A DNA stretch of 64,000 bases from Rhizobium lusitanum. GTDB taxonomy: Bacteria; Pseudomonadota; Alphaproteobacteria; Rhizobiales; Rhizobiaceae. A program made the translations under genes and the position numbers. The stretch covers positions 2,903,001-2,967,000 of the forward strand of contig NZ_CP050308.1 of assembly GCF_014189535.1 (NCBI RefSeq). Direction: 5' to 3'. Shown one piece after another: positions 44,946-55,080 of this stretch. How positions within the stretch are numbered: position 1 is the first letter of the stretch; the number at the start of each line of letters is the position of its first letter. Below the pieces are notes generated by a model that searched no databases, was not told where the DNA came from, and saw only the letters and a program-made list of their open reading frames with translations.

Positions 44946-45902
44946 ATGGACAGTTCTGCAATTGCAGACCGGCGGCAATTGCGCCGCAAGCTTGGTTTTT
45001 GGCGCATCATCGCCGTTCTCCTTCTGGTGGGGCTTGGTTTTGCTCTATACCGTTTCTTTGCAGCGGACCTGCCGGATACGCGCGGGCCGCAGATTGCCCG
45101 TGTCACCATTTCCGGTCTCATCCAGGACGATGGCGAGCTTCTGGAGCGGCTGAAGAAGATCAAGGACAATGACCAGGTCAAGGCTCTGATCGTGTCGATC
45201 TCGTCGACCGGTGGCACGACCTATGGTGGCGAACGGATCTTCAAGGCCATCCGTGCCGTCGCCGACAAGAAGCCCGTCGTTTCCGATATCCGCACCGTCG
45301 CTGCCTCCGCCGGCTATATGATCGCGACGGCCGGTGACGATATCGTCGCCGGCGAGACTTCGATCACGGGTTCCATCGGCGTGATCTTCCAGTATCCGCA
45401 GACCAAGGACCTGCTCGACAAGCTTGGCGTTTCGCTGGAGGAGATCAAGTCGTCGCCGATGAAGGCGGAGCCGTCGCCTTTCCATCCGCCAAGCGAAGAC
45501 GCTAAGAATATGATCCGCAGCATGGTGATGGACAGCTATGGCTGGTTTGTCGATCTTGTCGCCGATCGCCGCAAATTGCCGCGCGAAGAGGTGTTGAAAC
45601 TTGCCGACGGCAGCATTTTCACCGGCCGCCAGGCGTTGCAGAACAAGCTGATCGACACGCTCGGCGGCGAGGACGAAATTCGCGCCTATCTCGATACGCG
45701 CAAGGTCAACAAGGACCTGCCGATCGTCGACTGGAAGGCAGAGAACAAAACCTCGTCCTTCTTTTGGCCGGGCGCTGCTTCCTGGTTGCTAAATCTCTTT
45801 GGTTATGATGATTTTGTGAAGGGCGAGGGCCTCCAGAAAATGATGACCGAGAAGTTGTTTCTTGACGGCCTGCTTTCTGTTTGGCAGGGTGCAGCCGATT
45901 GA
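44946..45902 (+). CDS. sppA: signal peptide peptidase SppA (S49)
   Basis: A 318-residue membrane-bound serine protease that degrades cleaved signal peptides. One N-terminal transmembrane helix (WRIIAVLLLVGLGFALYRF) is followed by a single S49 domain. The catalytic dyad is probably Ser121 in AASAGYMIA and Lys173 in SSPMKAEPSPF, the short SppA/SohB layout. ihfB follows 27 bases later, so the two may share a transcript. Confidence 0.94.
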   Translation: MDSSAIADRRQLRRKLGFWRIIAVLLLVGLGFALYRFFAADLPDTRGPQIARVTISGLIQDDGELLERLKKIKDNDQVKALIVSISSTGGTTYGGERIFKAIRAVADKKPVVSDIRTVAASAGYMIATAGDDIVAGETSITGSIGVIFQYPQTKDLLDKLGVSLEEIKSSPMKAEPSPFHPPSEDAKNMIRSMVMDSYGWFVDLVADRRKLPREEVLKLADGSIFTGRQALQNKLIDTLGGEDEIRAYLDTRKVNKDLPIVDWKAENKTSSFFWPGAASWLLNLFGYDDFVKGEGLQKMMTEKLFLDGLLSVWQGAAD

Positions 45903-45929
45903 TAAATCAATGATTTAAGGGGGCAAACC

Positions 45930-46238
45930 GTGATCAAGTCGGAATTGGTGCAGATTGTTGCGGCTCGTAACCCGCATCTCTATCACCGCGACGTCGAAAA
46001 TATCGTCAACGCGGTCCTCGACGAGATCACGGATGCGCTCGCCGCCGGCAACCGCGTGGAGCTACGCGGCTTCGGCGCTTTCTCCGTCAAGAACCGTCCT
46101 TCGCGCTCCGGACGCAACCCACGCACCGGCGACACCGTGTTCGTCGAGGAAAAATGGGTTCCCTTCTTCAAGACGGGCAAGGAGCTGCGCGAGCGCCTCA
46201 ATCCCGGCGCCGGCGACGAAGAAGACGACGACAATTAA
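45930..46238 (+). CDS. ihfB: integration host factor subunit beta
   Basis: A 102-residue HU/IHF-family DNA-bending protein. Landmarks are [33 protein letters not shown], then [29 protein letters not shown] with the intercalating Pro. A short acidic tail ends the protein. IHF assists RpoN-dependent promoters, recombination and chromosome organisation. An ATTTAAGGGGGC stretch precedes the GTG start. Confidence 0.96.
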   Translation: MIKSELVQIVAARNPHLYHRDVENIVNAVLDEITDALAAGNRVELRGFGAFSVKNRPSRSGRNPRTGDTVFVEEKWVPFFKTGKELRERLNPGAGDEEDDDN

Positions 46239-46396
46239 GTGTCGTTTTGAACGATGTCCTTCGTGGATATCCCCGGTGGACATCATCGTGCCGCAACCTG
46301 GTGGCACTTGAACTCGGCCCAGTCTTTATTAATTCTGCGGCTCGAGGCGATGTCAGCGCATAGCGCGAATGTGCCGGGACCATAGGAGCTTGCGCA

Positions 46397-46729
46397 ATGA
46401 CCAAGAAGATCATCAATCTGCTGATATTGCTGCCGCTCGGTATCATCCTGATCGTCTTCTGCGTCGCCAACCGGCAATCCGCCACGCTTGCGCTCAATCC
46501 GTTCCGGCCCGAGGATCAGGTGCTGTCGCTACACGCACCGCTTTTCGTGCTGCTATTTGTCGCGCTGATCCTCGGCATGGTGGTCGGCGCGGCGGTGACC
46601 TGGGTCAACCAGGGTAAACACCGCAAGCGCGCCCGCAATCAGTCGCGCGAAGCCGTCCACTGGCATGCCGAAGCGGACAAGCACCGCAGCCGTGCCGAAC
46701 AGATCGCCGGCCAGCTCCCCTCGAAGTGA
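46397..46729 (+). CDS. LapA-domain membrane protein
   Basis: A 110-residue inner-membrane protein with two transmembrane segments (IINLLILLPLGIILIVFCVAN and LHAPLFVLLFVALILGMVVGAAVTW) and a basic cytoplasmic tail. This is the LapA (lipopolysaccharide assembly A) domain layout; in E. coli LapA with LapB tunes LpxC turnover. In related genomes it follows ihfB and precedes trpF, but here a repeat and a chemoreceptor gene follow instead. Confidence 0.88.
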   Translation: MTKKIINLLILLPLGIILIVFCVANRQSATLALNPFRPEDQVLSLHAPLFVLLFVALILGMVVGAAVTWVNQGKHRKRARNQSREAVHWHAEADKHRSRAEQIAGQLPSK

Positions 46730-46730
46730 T

Positions 46731-46820
46731 TAGAGCAATTCCAGGAAAAGTGCGTAGCGGTTTTCCGTCCGGAATTGCGTGGAAACAATAAGCTAGAGCG
46801 CTTCAGTGAAGCGCTCTAGG
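46731..46820. repeat. Rhizobium-type palindromic repeats after the lapA-like gene
   Basis: A 44-base palindrome (46735-46778, GCAATTCC...GGAATTGC arms with an inner GGAAAA/TTTTCC) and then a 27-base near-perfect one (46793-46819, 13-base CTAGAGCGCTTCA arms). The first matches a repeat common between rhizobial genes. It begins two bases after the preceding stop codon and may act as its transcript end. Confidence 0.7.
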
Positions 46821-47137
46821 TGGCCGTTTCCGTGCTCTTCGCCCGATCGAGGGCTATAGCAAGGTATTCATGTCAATGATTGGCGGCATAGGGCGCTCTG
46901 GATCAGCCAGAGTGCAAGAATACGCTATACACTTTGCGTAGCGCTATCCATTTCATGCAGGCAATTTCCTGAAGAGAGCCAAGCTTAGGGAGCGATTAAT
47001 CTTCGTGACCCAATTAGCTGAGGCGGTAAATTCCAGGGACGTCTTCCAAGAATGAAGATTGCAGACAAGTCGTCTCTATTAATTTCACTTTGCCTCGGCC
47101 GCGCGATCAGCGTGCAGCGGCATCAGGAGACGATCCG
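46821..47137. other. intergenic region before the chemoreceptor gene
   Basis: About 315 bases with no gene, tRNA or clear regulatory motif recognised. A good AGGAGACG ribosome binding site closes it. Confidence 0.4.
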
Positions 47138-48868
47138 ATGAAAGCAATATCATTGAGCTTTGGTTCCGATTCGGCGGCAGTGCTCGCTGCGATGGACAAA
47201 TCACTGGCCATCATCGAATTCGATGTGACCGGAAGGATTTTGACGGCAAACGCGAATTTCTGCCGCACGGTCGGTTATGAGCTCACGGAAATCGTTGGCC
47301 AACAGCATCGCATCTTCGTCGCACCGGCTGAAGTCAACTCGCCTGACTATTCCGAATTCTGGGCTAAGCTCGGGCGCGGTGAATTCGACAAGAGGCAATA
47401 CAAACGCATCGGCAAGGGCGGCAGGGAGATCTGGATCGAAGCCTCCTACAATCCGATTTTCAAATACGGAAAACCTTACAAGGTCGTGAAAGTCGCGACT
47501 GACATAACGGCCGAAAAGCTCAAGAGTGTCGAGGATGCCGGCAAGCTGAATGCCCTGTCGCGCTCTCAGGCCGTTATCGAGTTCACGCCGGATGGCCGCG
47601 TCCTCACCGCGAACGCAAATTTCCTGGCGACAATGGGCTACGAGCTATCGGAGATACAAGGCAAGCATCATTCATTGTTCTGTGATGGGACATACGCCGT
47701 CAGCGAGGGCTATCGTCAATTCTGGCAGCGGCTGGCCAAGGGCGAGTTTATCGCCGACGAGTTCATGCGTATCGGCAAGGGCGGTCGGAGGATCTTCATC
47801 CAGGCGTCCTACAATCCGATTTTCGACATAGACAACAAGGTCTTCAAAGTCGTCAAATTCGCGACGGATGTGACCGGCCGCGTCAACAACGTCGAACAGC
47901 TCGGTGGGGCGCTCAAGCGAATGTCGGACGGCGATCTGACGCAACACCTCGACATGCCCTTCATTCCGACCCTCGACAGGCTCCGCCTGGACTTCAACGG
48001 CGCGGTTGGAAAACTTCGAGATGCCATGCGCTCGGTGGCACAGGCTGCCGGCAAAATCTCTGCCGGCGCGCAAAAGATTCATTTGGCGACCGATGACATT
48101 TCCATGAGATCGGAACAGCAGGCGATGTCCGTCGAGGAAACCGCCGCTGCTCTCGAGGAGATCACCACAACGGTCGCCGATTCCAGCCATAATGCCGAGG
48201 ATGCCGGGCAACTCGTTCGCGACACCCGCGATACCGCAATCCGTTCCGCAATGGTCGTGCGTTCCGCCATCGATGCCATGGCTAAGATCAAGTCCTCATC
48301 CGAGGAAATATCCAAAATCATCGGTGTCATCGACGAGATCGCCTTCCAGACCAACCTGCTGGCGCTGAATGCCGGTATCGAGGCGGCCCGTGCTGGTGAC
48401 GCTGGCAGGGGCTTTGCCGTCGTTGCCCAGGAAGTACGCGAACTTGCGCAACGCTCGGCAAAGGCAGCCAAGGAAATCGGAGGGTTGATTGCGCTGTCGC
48501 AGGACCACGTAAAGAGCGGTGTGGCGCTGGTGGCAGAGACCGGCACAACCTTGCAGACGATCGAATCGCAGGTTGAGCAGGCAAACAAAAATGTCTCCGC
48601 CATCGTTCAGGTCGCAAAAGAACAGGCGGTGACTCTCCGGGAAGTCAACGGTGCGGTCACGATCCTGGATAGGGGGACACAGCAGAATACGGCTCTGGTT
48701 CAGGAATCCGCCGTCGCGGCGCGCAGCCTGTCCGCCGAAGCCGACGAACTCTTCGAGCTGCTGAAACTGTTCAGCCTCGAAGCGCGTTTGGTACCGTCAT
48801 CGGCGAAACAAGACTCCGCCGCAATATCGAAGAACGGCGATTGGCCGCTTCGTCGATTGGCGGGCTGA
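47138..48868 (+). CDS. soluble methyl-accepting chemotaxis protein with two PAS domains
   Basis: A 576-residue chemoreceptor without transmembrane segments. Two tandem PAS domains come first (about 20-130 and 140-250), near-duplicates of one another: both carry ILTANANF/VLTANANF, RIGKGGR and EASYNPIFK/QASYNPIFD. A short HAMP-like stretch and a long MA signalling helix follow, with the conserved hairpin tip EIAFQTNLLALNAGIEAARAG. It would sense a cytoplasmic signal, perhaps redox or oxygen through a PAS cofactor, and control CheA. The ATG at 47138 has AGGAGACG before it. No che genes are nearby. Confidence 0.93.
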   Translation: MKAISLSFGSDSAAVLAAMDKSLAIIEFDVTGRILTANANFCRTVGYELTEIVGQQHRIFVAPAEVNSPDYSEFWAKLGRGEFDKRQYKRIGKGGREIWIEASYNPIFKYGKPYKVVKVATDITAEKLKSVEDAGKLNALSRSQAVIEFTPDGRVLTANANFLATMGYELSEIQGKHHSLFCDGTYAVSEGYRQFWQRLAKGEFIADEFMRIGKGGRRIFIQASYNPIFDIDNKVFKVVKFATDVTGRVNNVEQLGGALKRMSDGDLTQHLDMPFIPTLDRLRLDFNGAVGKLRDAMRSVAQAAGKISAGAQKIHLATDDISMRSEQQAMSVEETAAALEEITTTVADSSHNAEDAGQLVRDTRDTAIRSAMVVRSAIDAMAKIKSSSEEISKIIGVIDEIAFQTNLLALNAGIEAARAGDAGRGFAVVAQEVRELAQRSAKAAKEIGGLIALSQDHVKSGVALVAETGTTLQTIESQVEQANKNVSAIVQVAKEQAVTLREVNGAVTILDRGTQQNTALVQESAVAARSLSAEADELFELLKLFSLEARLVPSSAKQDSAAISKNGDWPLRRLAG

Positions 48869-48916
48869 TGAGGCCTCTGCGGGGATGACGCTAAGCTCGT
48901 CCAGCCAATGATGTAT

Positions 48917-49366
48917 CTAGTCGCCGTTGAGCTGCATGTCCTTGTACTCGCCCTCCGGCGATACGCCGTCGCCGACGATTTCGAAGCCGATGGCGCGGTA
49001 GAAGGCGATGGCTCGTGTGTTCCTCACCAGGCATTTCAGCCGGTAACGTCGCTTGGGCCAATCCGGCAGGGCGGCAAGCAGCGCCTTGCCGGCACCGCTG
49101 CCCTGAAATGCCGGCAGTATATAGAGCATATGGATGAAATTATCCGTTTCCCATAGCGTCAGGAAGCCGGCGATCGTTCCATGTTCGTCCTCGCAGACGA
49201 AAACGCGCTCGCCCTGCGTATGCGCGGCGAAATCCTCCCTGTGGAACCGGACGGGATCGACCCAGAGAAAGGTCTGGCGGCGCACGCCGAGATAGATCTC
49301 GGCAAGGATATCCGTGTCCCGCTCGCGTGCCGGCCGGACGGTCCAGGGATCTGATTTAAGCGTCAT
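48917..49366 (-). CDS. GNAT-family N-acetyltransferase
   Basis: A 149-residue acetyltransferase with the GNAT fold: VRPARERDTDILAEIY at the N terminus, the acetyl-CoA loop ILPAFQGSGAGKALLAAL (Q-x-x-G-x-G/A) and a CLVRNTRAIAFYRAIGFEIVGDG motif B. It would transfer an acetyl group to an amine of unknown identity. It is 36 bases downstream of a CoxG-like gene on the same strand. Confidence 0.9.
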   Translation of the reverse strand: MTLKSDPWTVRPARERDTDILAEIYLGVRRQTFLWVDPVRFHREDFAAHTQGERVFVCEDEHGTIAGFLTLWETDNFIHMLYILPAFQGSGAGKALLAALPDWPKRRYRLKCLVRNTRAIAFYRAIGFEIVGDGVSPEGEYKDMQLNGD

Positions 49367-49401
49367 GAGCGATCTTCATGAGAGCAGGACAAGGCTCGCA
49401 A

Positions 49402-49854
49402 TCAGGCGCTGTCCTGGCCATTGATGGCTGCGGTGAAGTCGGCGAAAAACTGCTGCGCCAGTTTCTTGGCGCTGGAATCGACCAGCCGCGAACCGAGCTG
49501 GGCGATCTTGCCGCCAACCTGGGCTCTCGCCTGATATTGCAGGATCGTCTCGTCGCCATCCGCCTTCAATACGACATCGGCGCCGCCCTTGGCGAAACCG
49601 GCAATGCCGCCTTTTCCTTCGCCGGAGATCGTATAGCTCTCCGGCGCGTTGATGTTGGAGAGCGTCACGTCGCCGTTGAAGGAGGCGGAGACCGGGCCGA
49701 TCTTCAATTTCACCGTCGCCGTCAGCTGGGTCGGCGAAATTCTCTCCAGGCTCTGGCAGCCGGGAATGCATTGCTTGAGAATGTCAGGGTCGTTCAGCGC
49801 GGCCCATACCGCATCACGCGGCGCGGCAATCCGTTCTTCGCCGGTCATGTCCAT
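49402..49854 (-). CDS. CoxG-like SRPBCC-domain protein
   Basis: A 150-residue START/SRPBCC-fold protein of the carbon monoxide dehydrogenase subunit G family: MTGEERIAAPRDAVWAALNDPDILKQCIPGCQSLE at the N terminus and GSRLVDSSAKKLAQQFFADF at the end. CoxG anchors CO dehydrogenase to the membrane, but stand-alone members also occur near other molybdenum hydroxylases. No cox genes are present here, so the role is open. The ATG at 49854 has GGAGG before it. Confidence 0.88.
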   Translation of the reverse strand: MDMTGEERIAAPRDAVWAALNDPDILKQCIPGCQSLERISPTQLTATVKLKIGPVSASFNGDVTLSNINAPESYTISGEGKGGIAGFAKGGADVVLKADGDETILQYQARAQVGGKIAQLGSRLVDSSAKKLAQQFFADFTAAINGQDSA

Positions 49855-49966
49855 GCGCAATCCTCCCGATCTGGCATTTTGTCCGGGGATCATCGCAGAT
49901 CGGAAAGCGCTTTGCCAAGTGGCGGGCAGATGCTATTTGCACGCACATATCAATTTCGAGACAAGC

Positions 49967-51125
49967 ATGGTGAAATACAGGGAAGGCCGGCCCGGCCAGA
50001 GAGCCGCGGGCGGCGCGAGCGCAAAATCCCCAAGGGATGCCAGGCGAGAGGCGCCCGTCAAGACCGGCAAGCCACCGGCAAAGCCCGCGCGCGATGCCGG
50101 CCCGAGGCCGGCGGCGGTTGCGCGCGACCGTGGCGAGCGAGCGGCGGAGCCCCGCGATACGTCGCCTGTTGCGGCCGCGCCGGAACGCCCGATGATCTCG
50201 CGCAGCGGCGAGCGTCCGGTCGAGCGCGTGCCCGTCATCCTCGAATCGATGGGCGCCGGCGATTTCCACCTGATCGACACCGGCAACGGGCTGAAACTCG
50301 AGCAATATGGTCCCTACCGCATCGTGCGGCCGGAGGCGCAGGCGCTGTGGCAGCCGTCGCTTCCTGCCCATATCTGGGACAATGCCGATTCGATCTTCAC
50401 CGGTGATACCGATGAAGACGGCATGGGCCGCTGGCGGTTTCCGCGCGAGGTGCTCGGCGAAACCTGGCCACTGAAGTTACTCGGCGTCGATTTCCTCGGC
50501 CGCTTCACCGCCTTTCGCCATGTCGGTGTCTTCCCCGAGCAGATCGTCCACTGGGCCTGGATGAAACAGCAGGTCGAAGCGCGCGGGGCGGCCGCTGAAG
50601 GTGCTGAACCTCTTCGGCTATACCGGCGTTGCCTCGCTGGTTGCCGCCGCTGCCGGTGCGGAAGTCACTCATGTCGACGCCTCGAAGAAGGCAATCGGCT
50701 GGGCGCGGGAGAACCAGGCGCTCGGCCGCATGGAAAAGCTGCCGATCCGCTGGATCTGCGAAGACGCTATGAAATTCATCCTGCGCGAGGAACGGCGCGG
50801 CAGTACATACGATATCATCCTCACCGACCCGCCGAAATTCGGCCGTGGTCCGAACGGCGAGGTCTGGCATCTGTTCGAACACCTGCCGTCGATGCTCGAT
50901 ATCTGCCGCGAGATCCTGTCGCCCAAGGCACTTGGCCTGGTGCTGACAGCCTATTCCATCCGCGCCAGCTTCTATTCGATCCATGAGCTGATGCGCGAAA
51001 CCATGCGTGGCGCCGGCGGCGTCGTCGAATCCGGCGAACTGGTCATCCGCGAGGCCGGTCTCGACGGCAATACGCCGGGCAGGGCGCTTTCCACATCTCT
51101 CTTCAGCCGCTGGGTGCCGAAATGA
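49967..51125 (+). pseudogene. class I SAM-dependent rRNA methyltransferase-like gene, frameshifted
   Basis: An Arg/Pro/Ala-rich N-terminal tail is followed by RVPVILESMGAGDFHLIDTGNG and a PUA-like segment, then the SAM site VLNLFGYTGVASLVAAAAGA, FILREERRG and the DPPKFGRGPNG catalytic motif. The two halves are in different frames. Removing one G from GGGG at 50585-50588 joins them as GRPLKVLNLFGYTG and gives 385 residues. As written, the first half runs off frame into a long nonsense tail. The downstream TrmH gene overlaps it by four bases, so the intact form is expected. A sequencing error in a G run is likely. Confidence 0.85.
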
Positions 51126-51982
51126 ACCAGGACTATAGAAACGACGGCCCCCGCAAGGTCGGACAGGTCAAGGAGGTCACCTCGCTTGCCAATCCGATCA
51201 TCAAGGACATCAAGGCGCTGACCAGCAAGAAGTCGCGCGAGGAGACCGGCGCTTTCCTCGCGGAAGGCCTGAAGCTGGTCATCGACGCCCTGGAACTTGG
51301 CTGGACGATCCGCACGCTGGTCTATGCCAAGGCTGCCAAGGGAAAACCGCTGGTCGAGCAGGTCGCCGCCAAGACGGTCGCCGCCGGCGGGCTGGTGCTC
51401 GAAGTCAGCGAAAAGGTCATTGCCTCGATCACCCGCCGCGACAATCCGCAGATGGTGGTCGGCATCTTCGACCAGCGCTGGCGTCCACTTCGGGACGTCA
51501 GGCCGAAAGCGGGCGAGACCTGGGTGGCGCTCGACCGCGTGCGTGATCCCGGCAATCTCGGCACCATCATCCGCACGGCGGATGCAGCCGGCGCGTCGGG
51601 CGTGATCCTTGTCGGCGAAACGACCGATCCCTTTTCGCTGGAAACCGTGCGCGCCACCATGGGCTCGGTTTTCGCCGTTCCCGTCGTCAAGGCGACGCTG
51701 GAAGAGTTTCTGGCCTGGAAGAAGACGGCCGGCGTTTCGGTCGTCGCCACGCATCTGGCCGGCGCGGTCGATTACCGCACGATCGACTACAAGAAGAAGC
51801 CCGTCGTGCTCCTGATGGGCAACGAGCAGTCCGGCCTGCCGGATGCCCTGGCGAAAGAGGCCGATGCGCTTGCCCGCATTCCGCAGGCCGGCCGCGCCGA
51901 CAGCCTCAACCTGGCAGTGGCGACGGCGGTGATGCTGTTCGAAGCCCGCCGCCATCTTCTCACTCTCAGCGAGACACGATGA
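51122..51982 (+). CDS. TrmH/SpoU-family RNA methyltransferase
   Basis: A 286-residue SPOUT methyltransferase. An N-terminal substrate-binding domain ([23 protein letters not shown]) precedes the knotted domain with [40 protein letters not shown] and [26 protein letters not shown]. Members 2'-O-methylate rRNA or tRNA ribose. Its ATG overlaps the stop of the previous methyltransferase and its TGA overlaps the lspA start, so three genes are coupled. Confidence 0.93.
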   Translation: MNQDYRNDGPRKVGQVKEVTSLANPIIKDIKALTSKKSREETGAFLAEGLKLVIDALELGWTIRTLVYAKAAKGKPLVEQVAAKTVAAGGLVLEVSEKVIASITRRDNPQMVVGIFDQRWRPLRDVRPKAGETWVALDRVRDPGNLGTIIRTADAAGASGVILVGETTDPFSLETVRATMGSVFAVPVVKATLEEFLAWKKTAGVSVVATHLAGAVDYRTIDYKKKPVVLLMGNEQSGLPDALAKEADALARIPQAGRADSLNLAVATAVMLFEARRHLLTLSETR

Positions 51983-52497
51983 CTGATAGCGACATCAACG
52001 AACAGGCGTCTGCCAAGCCCGCATTGTTTTCCCGGCCCTTGCCGATCCTGACTTTCATTGTCATCGCCGTCATCCTCGATCAGGCGATCAAGATCATGGT
52101 GGATCACTGGCTCCCGCTGCAGGAGATGGTGCCGGTCATTCCGATGCTGGCGCTCTATCGCACCTATAATCTTGGCGTCGCCTTCTCGATGCTGTCGGGC
52201 ATGGACGGCTGGTTCATCGTCGGCATGCGGCTCATCATCGTCGCCTTCGTGGTCTGGCTATGGCGGCGCACGCCCAGCCATCGCTGGATTGCCCATCTCG
52301 GCTTCGCCCTGATCATCGCCGGCGCGCTTGGCAACCTGATCGACCGGTTTCTCTACGGCCATGTGATCGACTACGTTCTCTTCCACACGGAAACATGGTC
52401 CTTCGCCGTCTTCAATCTCGCCGACAGCTTCATCACCATTGGGGCCGGCTGCGTCATTCTGGACGAGCTTCTTTCGCCAAAAAAGGCAAACACCTAA
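51979..52497 (+). CDS. lspA: lipoprotein signal peptidase (signal peptidase II)
   Basis: A 172-residue inner-membrane aspartic protease that removes signal peptides from prolipoproteins. Four transmembrane segments are visible. The catalytic aspartates lie in [16 protein letters not shown] and [12 protein letters not shown], the two LspA signatures. It overlaps the preceding rRNA methyltransferase gene by four bases. Confidence 0.97.
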   Translation: MTDSDINEQASAKPALFSRPLPILTFIVIAVILDQAIKIMVDHWLPLQEMVPVIPMLALYRTYNLGVAFSMLSGMDGWFIVGMRLIIVAFVVWLWRRTPSHRWIAHLGFALIIAGALGNLIDRFLYGHVIDYVLFHTETWSFAVFNLADSFITIGAGCVILDELLSPKKANT

Positions 52498-52552
52498 AAT
52501 TCTAGCGAATCCCTGAAGGCATCGGGAAGAGTGCGCGTGTTAGAAAACGGGC

Positions 52553-54846
52553 ATGAGCACTCTGGCAAACCTGCAGGAAAAGCTTGTCGCCGCCATCGTC
52601 GACGACCAAACCGGGTCGCGTGAACGGCCAATTATAGACGCGCCTCGCCTGGACGCCGATCCGATCGGGATTTTGCCGCCAGCCAAGCACATCACATCCG
52701 CTCCCCCGTCTTTTCTCAGTGGCTGCAACGCCATTGGCTGAACGGCGGCGGCCTGATCGCCGGCGTGGCGCTGTTATCGGTCGGCTATGCCGGTGGCCTG
52801 CCGGCGCTTGCGGGTCTACTGGGCCTGATAGCCCTTGCAATCGCGGTCGCCGCTTTCGTCCTGACGCGGAAGACTGGTCGCAAGGTCATTGCCGATGTGC
52901 CGCCGCTCAGCGAGCACGAGCATGACCGCCTGTGGGAGAGCAACGAGAGCACCAGCCTGTTCGCCACCATTCATGATGCGCTCGGCGATATCACGGTCAC
53001 GCGCTGCATCGAGCGCCGTATCATCCATGCCAACGCGACGTTCCGCAAACTGACCGGCAAGGCCAACCCGGAGGGCCTGACGCTGGAGGAGGCCGGGCTC
53101 GTCTTTCGCGCCGTCACGGCATCGCAGCGCCAGGACGCCGAGATTTTCACGCCGGAAGGCCCCCGCATCTTCGCCTGGCACGATGTCATGTTCCGCGATC
53201 CGGTCTCAGGCCGGCTCAGCATCCAGAGCGTTGCCCGCGACGTGACCGAAGAGCGCCAGGCCGCGCGCCTGCGCGAGGATGCGCGGCTGAAGGCCGAGTA
53301 TAACAGCGCCGCCAAGTCGCGCCTGCTTGCCACCGTCAGCCACGAGATCCGCACGCCACTCTCCGGCATTCTCGGCATGAATCATCTGCTCGCCCAGACG
53401 CCGCTGACGCTGGAGCAGGCCAATTACCTGACCGGCATCCGCCAGTCCGGCAATGCGCTGGTGCAACTGGTCGAAGATCTGTTGGATTTCTCGACGATCG
53501 AAGTCGGCCGCTTTCAGCTGCGCCCGCGCGCCGAAACGCTGCGGCCCCTGCTCGAGGGCGTCGTCGAAATGCTCGCCCATCGCGCCCACGAGAAGGGCAT
53601 CGAGATTGCCGCGACTGTTGCGGCCGATGTTCCCGAGACCATGGAGTTCGATCCGGCCCGGCTGCGCCAGGTCCTGTTCAACGTCATCGGCAATGCCGTG
53701 AAGTTCACCCAGGCGGGAGGCGTCCTCATTCGCGCCGGCCTTGATGGCGGTAATCTGGTGATATCCATCAGGGATAGCGGCCCGGGCATGACGGAAGAGG
53801 AGCAGGCGCGCATCTTCGGCGAGTTTGAGCAGGCCGGCAATGTGCTGGACAAAAGTGCCGGCACGGGTCTGGGGCTTGCGATCTCCGCCCGCATCCTGCG
53901 CGAATTCGGCGGCGCACTGAGCGTCGCCAGCGAGCGGGGCAATGGCAGCGAATTCACCATCCGTTTCCCCGTTTCCCTCGTCGTTGGCGAGGATGCGCCC
54001 GGCAGGCGGGACGATCTGCTCAAGGGCTCCCGCATCCTGCTGCTCGCGCCGGTAGGGGCGGCAAGCACGGCGATCGCCGAGACCATCCGAACGCTTGGTG
54101 GCCGCTGCCACCTGATCGGTCCCGACGATGTCGAGAGCCTGCACCTGTCCGCATCATACGGCGAAGACGGGCCGTTGACGGATCTGATCGTCGATCACCG
54201 CATGGCCCCATGGTACTTCCGTGAGGGAAGCGAACTGGCCGCCTCCGGCTTGCGGAAGATTTTCCTGGTCAATCCGGAGGAGCGCAACACGCATCCGCTC
54301 GATCTTTTCGACGCCTGGCTGATCAGGCCGCTGCGCGAACAATCGCTGATCGATGTGCTCAGCGGCCGCATGCGCGGCATGGAAAAGCGGGATGCCCTGA
54401 TCGACAATCCGCCCGGCTTCGATCTGATGGCGCCCGAAGCGACGGACATCGCCTTCAATGTCCTGCTCGGCGAGGACGATCCGGTCAATGCGATGCTGGT
54501 CCGCGCCATGCTCACCAAGGCCGGTCACAAGGTTCGCCTCGTCGAGGACTTTACCGGTTTGCTTGCCCGCGTGGAAAAGGGCGAGAACCGGCCTGATATC
54601 ATCGTCACCGACCTCACCATGCCCGGCGGCGATGGTGTGACGGTGCTTGCGCAATTGCGGGCGCAGGAGCGCAAGGCCGGCCTTTCGCCTCTGCCGGTGA
54701 TCGTGCTGACCGCGGACAGCCGTGACGCCATCCGTCGCCAGGTACTGCTTGCCGGCGCCGATGCCGTCATCGTCAAGCCGGTCGATCCGCAACGCCTCAT
54801 TGCCGCGGTACGAAACCTGTCCAGGGTGGCTTCGGAAAGCGCCTAG
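52553..54846 (+). pseudogene. hybrid sensor histidine kinase, frameshifted near the N terminus
   Basis: After a one-base repair this is a 764-residue hybrid kinase. It has a cytoplasmic N-terminal tail, two hydrophobic segments (GGGLIAGVALLSVGYA; LPALAGLLGLIALAIAVAAFVL), a PAS-like domain, HisKA with ATVSHEIRTPLSGILG, HATPase boxes (NVIGNAVKFT, DSGPGM, GTGLGL), a degenerate receiver-like domain and a C-terminal receiver with IIVTDLTMPGGDG and VKPVDP. The start MSTLANLQEKL and the rest are in different frames; adding one A at CCAATT (52628-52633) yields ERPNYRRASPGRRSD. Without repair only an internal GTG (52765) start would work. The signal is unknown. Confidence 0.85.
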
Positions 54847-55080
54847 AACGAATAATTCGATTTCGAATCAACGTTTCGTTTTGTCTTCTTATTTAAGTAC
54901 GATCTTACGCTGAAGCCGCGTGGCACTATTCGATAAAGGCCCCCGGAAGTTGGGGACTTCCTGCTTATTAGATGTTTGCAACAGGCACGCTTCTTGCTTT
55001 TCGCAAAGCGCCATGTCACTTTCCTGTCGCAAGAATTTGCTTTATGGCGCTATATCAACCTGCAGAAGGGGGGAGGCGTC

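Noticed and set aside
44872..45153. 93-residue ORF overlapping the sppA start
   Set aside because: Out of frame with SppA, which has a full domain and catalytic dyad; no ribosome binding site.
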